Of a stretch of DNA of 64,000 nucleotides, positions 44,259 to 52,660 are shown in pieces (position 1 is the first letter of the stretch; each line of letters begins with the position of its first letter). Under the pieces are notes generated by a model. That model was not told the origin of the DNA, did no database searches, and worked only from the letters and a program-made list of their open reading frames with translations. This DNA comes from CAZBRS01 sp964494475. Its GTDB lineage: Bacteria > Myxococcota_A > UBA9042 > CAZBRS01. Position numbers and translations under genes: made by a program. The stretch covers positions 8,106-72,105 of the forward strand of contig CAZBRS010000031.1 of NCBI GenBank assembly GCA_964494475.1, in the 5' to 3' direction.

Positions 44259-47200
44259 ATGATCATCCGCGCGTGGCAGGGAGTCGTCCTTGCGCTGGCC
44301 GGCGCGTTCGCGGCGGCCTGCCCATCCGTGCCCGAGGATCCGTGGTCGCCGCAGACCATGCCCATCTTCGACCCGACCGACCCGGCGAACCCGATCGTGC
44401 CCCAGCCGAACGACCTGATCATGAACCCGCTCACCGGGCTCGTGGCCATCCCGGACGCGGCCCGCACCGACACCGAGCTCGAGTACCTGGCGAGCTTCAT
44501 GAACACGCTCGACGGCTTCCCCGTGAACAGCACGCTCTCGTGCCTGTTCACCGCGGCCGACGTCGACGCCGCCACGGTGGGCGACGAGACCGTGCGCGTC
44601 TACGACGTGACCGACGCGGTGGCCGCGGCCCTCGGGGGCGCCGAGCTCGCGGGGCCGGGCGTCGAGCGCCTCGCGGCCGGCTCGTTCACGTTCGTCGTGG
44701 CCGAGACCGGGCACCCCGCCACGGGGCTCCCGGTCACGGGGCTCACGCTCATCCCGAAGCGACCGCTCGACCCGGGGCGGCGCTTCGCCGTGCTCGTGAC
44801 CACGGGCGTGAAGACCACCGGCGGCCAGGCCATCGGGGCGAGCTTCCTCGCGAACCTCGTGAAGTCGCGCTCGCCCCTGGTCGACGCCAACGGCCTGCGC
44901 ACCGTGCTCCAGAGCAGCCTCACCGACGCCGACGCCGCGCAGCTCGAGCCCGTGCGTGCCCTGAACGACGCGGCGCTCTCGGCCATCGAGGGGCAGGACG
45001 CCGCGCTCACGCGCGACCAGGTGGCGCTGGCCTGGACGTTCCCCACGCACAGCGGGTCGGTCGCCGAGTTCGATCCCCTGAACAACGCGGTGCCCCAGCC
45101 GAACGACATGGTCCGCGGCGCCGACGGCACGCTCGACATCCCCACGGCCGGGTTGCCGGCGGCGCTGACCGAGCTGTACGGCTGGATGAACGAGCAGGAC
45201 GGCTTCAGCGTGTCGAGCACCCCCGAGGTGCGCCTGACGCGCAAGGCCCGGGCCGAGACGGTCGTGCTCCCCAGCGACGACGGCCCCGAGGCCACCCTGG
45301 CCTTCCTCGATGTCTCGGCGCTGCCGCCGGAGAACGTCGAGGCCACCGTCGAGGTCGGCACGACCGGCCTCCTCCGCCTGCACCCCAAGGCCCGCCTGAC
45401 CCAGGGGCACACCTACCTGGTGGCGCTCTCGCGCCGCATCGTCACCGAGGAGGGGGGGCGCGACTACCCGCTGCTGCCCTCGCCCGTGCAGGCCTTCCTG
45501 CTGCTCGAGAACCCGCTGATGGAGGAGGGAGAGAACCAGCTGCCGCTCTTCCTCGGCGACGCCGACGCGACGCGGCTCGAGGGCTTCCGTCAGGCCACGG
45601 CCCAGGCGCTGCCGCTGCTGGCGTCGATGGGGATGCCGCGCGGCGACCTGGCCAGCGTGTTCGCCTTCACGACCATGACCACGGCCGAGAACGTCTACGA
45701 CCCCAACGCGAACGCCATCCCCTTCCCGAACGATCTCGTGAAGATGGGCGATCAGTTGCTGTTGCCGGTGGCCGAGGACGCCTCGCCGGCCGAGAAGGAG
45801 CTGATCGGCTGGATGAAGACCCTCGACGGCTTCAGCCACGTGCAGCACGGCTACGTCGACTTCACGGCGCCCATCGACGCGGCGACGGCCCCGAAGGCCT
45901 TCGTGTTCGTGAAGATCTCGGGCGAGACGGGCCTGCCCACCAACACGCTGGCCGCGTCGGCGGTCGCGGGCGCGTCGCGCGTCGACATCGTGCCCACCGA
46001 GGCGCTCGCGCCGGGGACCGCCTACGCCGTGGTGGTCACCCACGACCTGAAGGCGGCCGACGGCTCCGACCTGGTCGAGGCCAACGTCATCCGGCTGCTG
46101 AAGTCCGAGGTCCCGCTCGTCAGCGAGGACGGCAAGAACCAGCTGCCCGGCGTGCTCGACGATTTCAGCGCCAACCTGCTCGAGGGCAACCGCCAGAAGC
46201 TCGCGCCGCTGCTCGACGGGCTGGCCGCGTTCGGCACGCCCCGCGACGAGGTGCTGTCGTTCTGGGTGTTCAGCACGCACACGCGCGGCGAGGCGCTCTT
46301 CGATCCCACCCTCTCGCTCGTGCCGTTCCCCAACGACCTGCTCCTGGCGCGCGACGCCCAATCGCAGGTGGTGGGCGTGAACCTGCCCATCCCCGCCGAC
46401 GCCAGCGAGCTCGAGAAGCAGTTCCTGTCGGGGTTGCGCAAGCTCGACGGCTTCTCGGCGCTCGGTGCCTCGACCGCCGCGTTCAGCAAGGAGCTCGACG
46501 GCGCGACGATCGCCACGTTCGCCGCCAGCGGCAGCATCGTGCAGCACCTGGCCGAGTTCGCCGACGTGTCGGTGGCCGTGGCCGACATCACGCCGGTGGT
46601 GAAGAACCCCCAGAGCACCGCGGCCCTCGGCCAGGTGAAGGTGCTCGGCCCCGACCAGGCCCTGCTGGCCGCCGCCGGCAAGCAGTTGGTGGTGGCGCCG
46701 CAGCCCGGCTTCCCGTTCGAGGGCGGGCACACCTACATGGCCGTGGTGCTCGACGGGCTCGACACGACCGACGCCACGGGCATCGAGCCCTCGCCCATCT
46801 TCGTGATGGCGCGCTCGGCCAACCGCCTGGTGAACGACCTGGGCCAGAGCTACGTATCGGCCCTCGACGACGCCACCGCGGCCATGCTCGAGATGCTGCG
46901 CCAGAACTACCAGCCCATGTTCGACGCCCTGGCCGGCGACTTCCTGAAGGTGCCGCGCGAGCGCGTCCGGCTCTTCTGGACGTTCACGGTGCAGGGCATC
47001 ACCGAGCCCCTGGTCGCGCTCCGGAGCGCGGCGAAGGACGCGCCCTACGCCGACGGCACGGCGTCCATCACGGGCAACGTGCTGAAGCCGGCGGCCGCCT
47101 TCGGCCAGATCCCCGCGGGCACCGACACGACGCACCTGCGCGCCCTCATCCCCGACGGCTCGTTCGAGGGGCACCTGCTGCTGGGGTCGGCCGACTTCAC

Positions 47201-48203
47201 GAACCCGGCCAAGCCCGCGCTCCAGCCCTTCCAGGCCACCGCCGAAGGGGCCCCGGCGTGGAGCACCGACAAGACCCACCCGCAGTTGCGCGTTCCGTTC
47301 GTGCTGGCCGTCCCGAGCGGTGAGCCGCCGGCCGCCGGCTGGCCGGTGGTCCTGTTCCAGCACGGGATGACCCGCGACAAGAGCGACGTCTGGCTCCTGG
47401 CCGACCGCCTGGCGCAGGCGGGCTTCGCCTCGCTGGCCATCGACGCGGTCTGGCACGGCGGGCGCGCGCTGCCCGGCGTGTCGCCCGACCAGCTGTACAT
47501 GTTCCCCGACCCCTTCGTGGCGCGCGACCACTACCGCCAGACCGTGCTCGACCTGTTCGAGGCCGTGCGCCTGCTGCGCAGCGGCACGCTCGAGGGCTGG
47601 CTCCAGACCCACGACCCGGCCAACGCGCTGCCGCTGGACAACCCGAACCTGTTGTCGGGCGACGTGTACTACGTGGGCATGAGCCTGGGCGCCCAGCTCG
47701 GCGCGGCCTTCGCGGCGGTAGAGCAGGACGTGAAGGCCGTGGTGCTGAACGTGCCTGGCGCGCACCTCACGAAGATGCTGGCCGAGAGCCCCGACCCGGG
47801 CTTCAAGGGCGTGATCGGCACGCTGTTGCAGCAGGCCGGGGTCGCGGCGGGCTCGGCCGCGGCCGCCCAGCTCATCGCCACGCTGCAGTGGGCCCTCGAT
47901 CCCTCCGACCCCGTGAACTACCTGGCGCACCTGTGCTCGAAGCCTCTCGACGGCCACGCCAGGCTGCCGGTCTTCGTGCAGCGCGCGTCCGACGACGAGT
48001 TCATCGTGCCCGCCATCACCGACGAGATCGTGGCCACGCTCGAGAACGACGGCTGCGTGGGACAGATCCAGACCGACACGTACCTCGCCGCGTGCCACGC
48101 CTTCCTGATCGGCTGCGTCGGCGAAGGCGCCCAGACCAAGACCGAGCGCGAACGGGCGGTCCAGGGCATCCTCGACTTCCTCGTCGCCGCGCGTGCACAG
48201 TAA
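44259..48203 (+). CDS. Giant lipase-like lipoprotein with four N-terminal repeats
   Basis: A 1314-residue protein with a lipobox at FAAAC (Cys21). Four related modules follow, each opening with a variant of FDPxxxxxPxPND (about residues 47, 275, 483 and 683), the hallmark of the N-terminal domain of extracellular Vibrio/Aeromonas lipases (Lipase_bact_N, VolA/Pla-1 type). Most modules also share a WMxxxDGF or LxxLDGF stretch. The C-terminal 250 residues are an alpha/beta hydrolase: VVLFQHGMTRDKSD, nucleophile elbow GMSLGAQ (about 1141), candidate acid in ASDDEF (about 1245) and His in AACHAF (about 1280). It probably releases fatty acids at the outer surface; the FadL porin 10 bp downstream would import them. 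Confidence 0.83.
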   Translation: MIIRAWQGVVLALAGAFAAACPSVPEDPWSPQTMPIFDPTDPANPIVPQPNDLIMNPLTGLVAIPDAARTDTELEYLASFMNTLDGFPVNSTLSCLFTAADVDAATVGDETVRVYDVTDAVAAALGGAELAGPGVERLAAGSFTFVVAETGHPATGLPVTGLTLIPKRPLDPGRRFAVLVTTGVKTTGGQAIGASFLANLVKSRSPLVDANGLRTVLQSSLTDADAAQLEPVRALNDAALSAIEGQDAALTRDQVALAWTFPTHSGSVAEFDPLNNAVPQPNDMVRGADGTLDIPTAGLPAALTELYGWMNEQDGFSVSSTPEVRLTRKARAETVVLPSDDGPEATLAFLDVSALPPENVEATVEVGTTGLLRLHPKARLTQGHTYLVALSRRIVTEEGGRDYPLLPSPVQAFLLLENPLMEEGENQLPLFLGDADATRLEGFRQATAQALPLLASMGMPRGDLASVFAFTTMTTAENVYDPNANAIPFPNDLVKMGDQLLLPVAEDASPAEKELIGWMKTLDGFSHVQHGYVDFTAPIDAATAPKAFVFVKISGETGLPTNTLAASAVAGASRVDIVPTEALAPGTAYAVVVTHDLKAADGSDLVEANVIRLLKSEVPLVSEDGKNQLPGVLDDFSANLLEGNRQKLAPLLDGLAAFGTPRDEVLSFWVFSTHTRGEALFDPTLSLVPFPNDLLLARDAQSQVVGVNLPIPADASELEKQFLSGLRKLDGFSALGASTAAFSKELDGATIATFAASGSIVQHLAEFADVSVAVADITPVVKNPQSTAALGQVKVLGPDQALLAAAGKQLVVAPQPGFPFEGGHTYMAVVLDGLDTTDATGIEPSPIFVMARSANRLVNDLGQSYVSALDDATAAMLEMLRQNYQPMFDALAGDFLKVPRERVRLFWTFTVQGITEPLVALRSAAKDAPYADGTASITGNVLKPAAAFGQIPAGTDTTHLRALIPDGSFEGHLLLGSADFTNPAKPALQPFQATAEGAPAWSTDKTHPQLRVPFVLAVPSGEPPAAGWPVVLFQHGMTRDKSDVWLLADRLAQAGFASLAIDAVWHGGRALPGVSPDQLYMFPDPFVARDHYRQTVLDLFEAVRLLRSGTLEGWLQTHDPANALPLDNPNLLSGDVYYVGMSLGAQLGAAFAAVEQDVKAVVLNVPGAHLTKMLAESPDPGFKGVIGTLLQQAGVAAGSAAAAQLIATLQWALDPSDPVNYLAHLCSKPLDGHARLPVFVQRASDDEFIVPAITDEIVATLENDGCVGQIQTDTYLAACHAFLIGCVGEGAQTKTERERAVQGILDFLVAARAQ

Positions 48204-48213
48204 GGAGGGCCCC

Positions 48214-49491
48214 ATGAAGCGCATCCTCATCGGAACCCTCGCCCTGCTCGCCGCGCAGGTGCTGGTCGTCAAGACGCTCTCGGCCGCCGGCTACGAGCTC
48301 ATGGAGCAGTCGGCCGTGGCCCAAAGCCGCAGCCTGGCCGTGACCGCCAGGCTGGCCGATCCCTCGACGCTCTTCTACAACCCCGCCGGCCTCGGCTTCC
48401 TCGACGGCCTGCACGTCTCGGCGGGCACCACCATCCTGCTCACCACCATGCGCTACACCGACCCGACGGGCCTTCGTCCGGGCGCCGACGTCGAGAAGAT
48501 GCCGCCGAACACGCCCGCCCACGTCTGGGCGAGCTGGGCCCCCCTGAAGGGGCTGACCGTGGCCGCCGGGCTCACCTACGCCCCCTGGGGCCAGAAGTTC
48601 AAGTGGCCCAAGGGCTTCACGGGCGAGGCGGCGCTCAGCGAGGCCGACCTGCGCATCCCGCTGGTGTTGGCCGGCGCGGCGTGGCGGCCCCTGAAGTGGC
48701 TGAGCGTCGGGGCCTACGTGCAGTACGCGCCCAGCACCATCGACATGAAGCAGCGCTTCGCCGTGGTCGACGACGCGGGCAACCCGCAGACCGTCACGGC
48801 CGAGATCGCGGGTTCGGGCCACGCGGTGGGCGGCGGCTTCGGCGTTCAGGCGCGGCCCCTCGAGGGGCTGTACCTGGGCGCCAGCTACCGCAGCCGGCTC
48901 ACGGCCGACTTCAGCGGGAACGCGCACTTCTCGCTGCCCGCCACCCTCACCGACCGCAGCCTGTTCCACGACCAGGCGTTCACGACCAGCATGACCACCC
49001 CCGACGTGTTCGGCTTCGGCGTGGGCTACGACATTCTGCCGTGGCTGAACGCCGAGTACGACATGCACCTGACGCTCTGGAGCGTGAACGAGAGCCTGGA
49101 CGTGACCTTCCCCGACGACGCGAGCGGCCAGCTCTCGTCGAAGAGCCCGAACGACTGGAAGAACACGCTCACCTACCGCCTGTCGCTCGAGTACACGCAG
49201 CTCGAGGACCTGGCCATCCGCATGGGCGGAGGCTTCGACGACAACCCCGTGCCCGACAGCACGCTCGGCCCCACGCTGCCCGACTGCGACCGCGTCTTCG
49301 CCGGGCTCGGCGCCCAGTACTGGTTCCGCTCGATCGGCCTGAACGTGGCCCTCGCCTGGCAGGGCACGTACTTCGTGCCGCGCACGGTGACGCCGGCCGA
49401 CCAGCCGGGCCTGAAGAACCCGCTGCCGCAGCACTACACGAACTTCGCGCACCTCATCTCGCTGACGCTCGGGTATTCGCTCGACATCTGA
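48214..49491 (+). CDS. FadL/OmpP1-family outer-membrane transporter
   Basis: A 425-residue beta-barrel protein; GGAGGG lies four nt before ATG 48214. After the signal peptide the mature N-terminus has AGYELMEQSAVAQSRSLAVT and ADPSTLFYNPAGLGFLDG, the NPAG motif of the FadL hatch. The remainder alternates strands such as VAAGLTYAPWGQKFKWP and GGFGVQARPLEGLYLGASY and ends LISLTLGYSLDI with a terminal aromatic/hydrophobic strand. FadL proteins move long-chain fatty acids or other hydrophobic compounds across the outer membrane. The position directly after the lipase-like gene suggests import of its products. Confidence 0.92.
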   Translation: MKRILIGTLALLAAQVLVVKTLSAAGYELMEQSAVAQSRSLAVTARLADPSTLFYNPAGLGFLDGLHVSAGTTILLTTMRYTDPTGLRPGADVEKMPPNTPAHVWASWAPLKGLTVAAGLTYAPWGQKFKWPKGFTGEAALSEADLRIPLVLAGAAWRPLKWLSVGAYVQYAPSTIDMKQRFAVVDDAGNPQTVTAEIAGSGHAVGGGFGVQARPLEGLYLGASYRSRLTADFSGNAHFSLPATLTDRSLFHDQAFTTSMTTPDVFGFGVGYDILPWLNAEYDMHLTLWSVNESLDVTFPDDASGQLSSKSPNDWKNTLTYRLSLEYTQLEDLAIRMGGGFDDNPVPDSTLGPTLPDCDRVFAGLGAQYWFRSIGLNVALAWQGTYFVPRTVTPADQPGLKNPLPQHYTNFAHLISLTLGYSLDI

Positions 49492-49581
49492 CGGCGCTTG
49501 CGCATTCTCCCGTTCTCACCGACACTCGCCCGAAGCGCTCGTCGCGCGGCCCGTTCCATTTTCCTGCACGGGGGTAGCCGT

Positions 49582-50490
49582 ATGGGAGAGCATCGGGCGG
49601 AGACGGGTCGCAGCGGGTGGTCGGCTCGGGCCGCGATCGTCGCGGCGTTCATGAGCCTGGCCGCCGGTGCGCCCGCCTGCTCCGCAGGCAGTTCGGAGAA
49701 CGATGTCCTGGATCTGGCCGCCGACCTCGGGGTCGGTGAGGCCGAGGTCGCCACCCCCACCACCGACGACTGCGGCTTCCCGCTGGTCGTGGTGCCCGAC
49801 ACCTGCACGGGCTGCCACGGGGCGCCGCCCGCCGCGCCGCACGTGCCGAACGCGCGCTGCGAGCGCTGCCACGGCTACGACGTGGGCGTGGTCGACGGCC
49901 GGATGGCCATCACGCGGCCCGAGCTGCACCAGGACGGCACGGTCGACGTAGCCGTGGGGTGCTCGTCGTGCCACGGCTGGAACCTGGGCGTGTCGCCGCC
50001 CCAGGACCTGCGCGCCAGCTGCGATCCCGCCAGCCGCGGGGTGGGCTCGCACCGGGCCATGCGCGAGGCGCCCCTGCTGGCCCACCGCGTGGGCTGCCCC
50101 AACTGTCACGTGGTGCCCACCGCCGTCGACCAGGCGGGCCACCTCGACGGCGACAACCGGGCCGAGGTCACCTTCGGCCTGCTGGCCGCCGCCGGCGGCG
50201 CCGCGCCGGTCTGGAACGGCACGACGTGCAGCTCGGTCTACTGCCACGGCGCCACGCTGACGGGCGGTGACCACAAGACGCCCACCTGGGGCGACGCGTC
50301 GGGCCGGGCCGCGGCCTGCGGGGCCTGCCACCGCCTGACGGATCCCTCCGGCGACGCCGAGGCCGACTGCAGCAGCTGCCACCCGACCTCGCTCGACGAG
50401 GCGCGCGACCTCCTGCCGGCCGGCACCCACCTCAACGGCGTCATCGATCTGGTCGACGGCCTGGCCCCGGCCGAGGGAGGCACCCCATGA
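49582..50490 (+). CDS. Seven-haem c-type cytochrome (CxxxxCH/CxxCH type)
   Basis: A 302-residue exported protein. After a hydrophobic leader ending in APAC there are six CxxCH sites (CTGCH, CERCH, CSSCH, CPNCH, CGACH, CSSCH) and one CSSVYCH. The CxxxxCH site followed by TPTWGD and a CxxCH is the Geobacter-type multihaem domain. The protein should carry up to seven c-type haems in the periplasm and pass electrons. Its stop overlaps the next start (ATGA), and the next two genes encode a Tat-signal small subunit and a GMC flavoprotein, so it is probably their electron acceptor. Confidence 0.88.
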   Translation: MGEHRAETGRSGWSARAAIVAAFMSLAAGAPACSAGSSENDVLDLAADLGVGEAEVATPTTDDCGFPLVVVPDTCTGCHGAPPAAPHVPNARCERCHGYDVGVVDGRMAITRPELHQDGTVDVAVGCSSCHGWNLGVSPPQDLRASCDPASRGVGSHRAMREAPLLAHRVGCPNCHVVPTAVDQAGHLDGDNRAEVTFGLLAAAGGAAPVWNGTTCSSVYCHGATLTGGDHKTPTWGDASGRAAACGACHRLTDPSGDAEADCSSCHPTSLDEARDLLPAGTHLNGVIDLVDGLAPAEGGTP

Positions 50491-51107
50491 AGCGGCGCGA
50501 CTTCCTGCAGGCATCCACGGTCTCGTTGTTCTCGGCGCTGGTCGGCGGTCCGGCGCTGGCCGCTCTCGGTGGTGCCGCGGGCGCCACGGGAGGTGGAGCG
50601 GGCTCCTCGGCCGGGCACGGAGCCGGGGAGGCCGACGTGGCGCCCCTGGCCGAGATCACGGCGGCCGTCGACGTGCTGGTGCCCGCCGATCCCGACGTGC
50701 CCGGCGACTTCAAGGGCTCCGACTACGGCGGCGACGCCCAGGTGGCGCGCGTGCTCGGCCAGGCCGGGCAGGCCATGGCCGCCGCGCAGCTGAACGCGTT
50801 CTCGCAGAAGACGGCCGGCAAGAAGTTCGTCGACGGCAACCCCGCGGAGCAGCTCGAGGCCATCAAGCAGTGGATCCGCGAACGCGACGACCTGGCCCCT
50901 CTGCTCGGGCAGCTGCTCTCGGGCATGGTGGCCGTGGGCGTCATCGGAAGCTACGAGCCCGACGACGCGGCCGCGCGCGAAGAGGTGTTCACGCGCATGG
51001 GCTGGTTCCTTCCCCTCGATCCCTCGGGCTCGGCGCGCATCCCCTCGGAAGGGTATCCCGACGCCGCCAACCTGCCCGCCAGCCTCAAGAAGGGGGTGCG
51101 GCCATGA
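50487..51107 (+). CDS. Tat-exported small subunit, gluconate 2-dehydrogenase subunit 3-like
   Basis: A 206-residue protein beginning MKRRDFLQASTVSLFSALVG, a twin-arginine signal. The mature part has LAEITAAVDVLVPADPDVPG, KKFVDGNPAEQLEAIKQWI and REEVFTRMGWFLPLDPSG, the arrangement of the small (gamma) subunit that escorts GMC-type FAD subunits through the Tat system. It overlaps the cytochrome gene and the GMC gene by four nt each, so the three are translationally coupled. Confidence 0.75.
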   Translation: MKRRDFLQASTVSLFSALVGGPALAALGGAAGATGGGAGSSAGHGAGEADVAPLAEITAAVDVLVPADPDVPGDFKGSDYGGDAQVARVLGQAGQAMAAAQLNAFSQKTAGKKFVDGNPAEQLEAIKQWIRERDDLAPLLGQLLSGMVAVGVIGSYEPDDAAAREEVFTRMGWFLPLDPSGSARIPSEGYPDAANLPASLKKGVRP

Positions 51108-52636
51108 CCGAGCACGTCGACGTGGTCATCATCGGCTCGGGCGCGGGCGGCGCCACGCTGGGCGGCGAACTCGCCGAGGCCGGCGCCAAGGTGGTCTTCC
51201 TCGAGGCCGGCAAGGACCTGGACATCACGTACGGCTCGCCCCAGCATTTCGCGGCGCGCCAGCGCGCGCTCGACTTCGTGGCCGACGGCCTGCTGTGGCA
51301 CGAGGAGTACCAGGGCCGCATCTGGCGCACCGACATGGGCGAGTGCGCGGGCGGCGGCACGGTGGCCTATGGCGGCGTGCTCGAGGAGTCGATCCCCCGC
51401 GACTTCGACACGGGGCGCTGGCCCTTCACCTGGGCCGAGTTCGAGCCCTACATGAACCTGACCAAGAAGCGCTACCACGTGTCGCGCTGGCCCGTCGAGA
51501 AGATGAGCCACTACGCCCAGATCGTGAACGAGGCGGCGGGCGGAAACCTGGGCCCCATCCAGTCGGCCTTCAACCAGGAGCCCTATTTCGAGTACGGCGT
51601 GTTCCACGACCGTTGCCGGCAGTGCAAGTGTTGCATGCTCGGCTGCAGGTACAACGCGAAGGCCAACGCCCTGACCATCGCGCTGCCCAAGGCCCGCTGG
51701 TTCGGCGCCGAGGTGCGCGACAACTGCTGGGCGCGCCGCCTGAACACCAGCGCCGACGGCACGCGCGTCGTGAGCGTGACGTACCTGAAGCGCACGGCCA
51801 CGGGAGCGGCCACCGAGACCACCGAGGAGCACACGATCGAGGCCGACAAGGTGATCCTGGCCGCCGGCTCGATGATGACGCCCATGCTGCTGGCGTGGTC
51901 GGGCAAGAACGGCCGGGCGCTGGCCGACTCGTCGGGCCAGGTGGGCCGGAACCTGCGCGGGCACTTCTTCAAGACCACCTACGCCATCCTCGAGCGCGAC
52001 GACGTGCGCACGTACCAGGGGCAGGTGGTCGAGCTGAACGACCTGTACCAGAACTACGACAAGGGCTACCTGCTCGAGTTCAACATGCTGGCGCCGCCCT
52101 CGTACATCGGTGGCATGGTCGAGGTGCTGCAGAAGGAGGCGCTGCTCGAGATGCTGGGGCTGCCCCTGAAGCGCTTCATGCGCAAGTACGGGCGCCTGAT
52201 CATCGCGGCGCCCCTGGTGCGCAGCTTCGATCAGGGTTTCACCACCAACAGCGTGCTGCCCCACCCCGCGAAGAAGAACCGCTACGGCGACCCCCTGCCC
52301 CAGGTCACGTTCGAGCCCAACGCGCAAGAGCTCGCGTGGATCGACGCGGCCACGGCGCACGCGAAGCAGATCCAGTTGAACGCCGGCGCCGACCCCCTGC
52401 AGATGTACGACGGCGGCATCGACGTGGTGCACAAGGTGGGCACCTGCCGCATGGGCAGGAGCCCTGCCGACTCGGTGACCGACGTGAACGGCAAGGTGTG
52501 GGACCTCGACAACGTGTGGATCGCCGATGGCAGCCTCTTTCCGGCCCCGTTGCTCGCCAACTGCGCCTTCGTGATCTACTGCCTGGCCTACAAGGTGGCC
52601 GACGCCATGCTGGCCCGCGTCACCCCGGAGGTTTGA
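51104..52636 (+). CDS. GMC-family FAD-dependent oxidoreductase (large subunit)
   Basis: A 510-residue flavoprotein without its own signal, presumably co-exported with the Tat subunit. The Rossmann motif is VVIIGSGAGGATLGGELAEA, followed by GGTVAYGGVLEES. A Cys cluster CRQCKCCMLGCRYNAKAN may bind an Fe-S centre as in related dehydrogenases. The C-terminus has VVHKVGTCRMG and VWIADGSLFPAPLLANCAF, the usual GMC substrate/FAD region. Relatives oxidise sugars, sugar acids, sterols or alcohols; the substrate here is unknown. With the cytochrome and Tat subunit it should form a periplasmic dehydrogenase. Confidence 0.9.
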   Translation: MTEHVDVVIIGSGAGGATLGGELAEAGAKVVFLEAGKDLDITYGSPQHFAARQRALDFVADGLLWHEEYQGRIWRTDMGECAGGGTVAYGGVLEESIPRDFDTGRWPFTWAEFEPYMNLTKKRYHVSRWPVEKMSHYAQIVNEAAGGNLGPIQSAFNQEPYFEYGVFHDRCRQCKCCMLGCRYNAKANALTIALPKARWFGAEVRDNCWARRLNTSADGTRVVSVTYLKRTATGAATETTEEHTIEADKVILAAGSMMTPMLLAWSGKNGRALADSSGQVGRNLRGHFFKTTYAILERDDVRTYQGQVVELNDLYQNYDKGYLLEFNMLAPPSYIGGMVEVLQKEALLEMLGLPLKRFMRKYGRLIIAAPLVRSFDQGFTTNSVLPHPAKKNRYGDPLPQVTFEPNAQELAWIDAATAHAKQIQLNAGADPLQMYDGGIDVVHKVGTCRMGRSPADSVTDVNGKVWDLDNVWIADGSLFPAPLLANCAFVIYCLAYKVADAMLARVTPEV

Positions 52637-52660
52637 CCCCCTCCCGAGCGGAGGCCCGGG

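Noticed and set aside
44241..48272. Very long open frame on the minus strand opposite the lipase-like gene
   Set aside because: It is an Arg/His/Gly/Val-rich antisense shadow of high-GC coding DNA with no motifs; the plus-strand frame has a signal peptide, repeats and a hydrolase.
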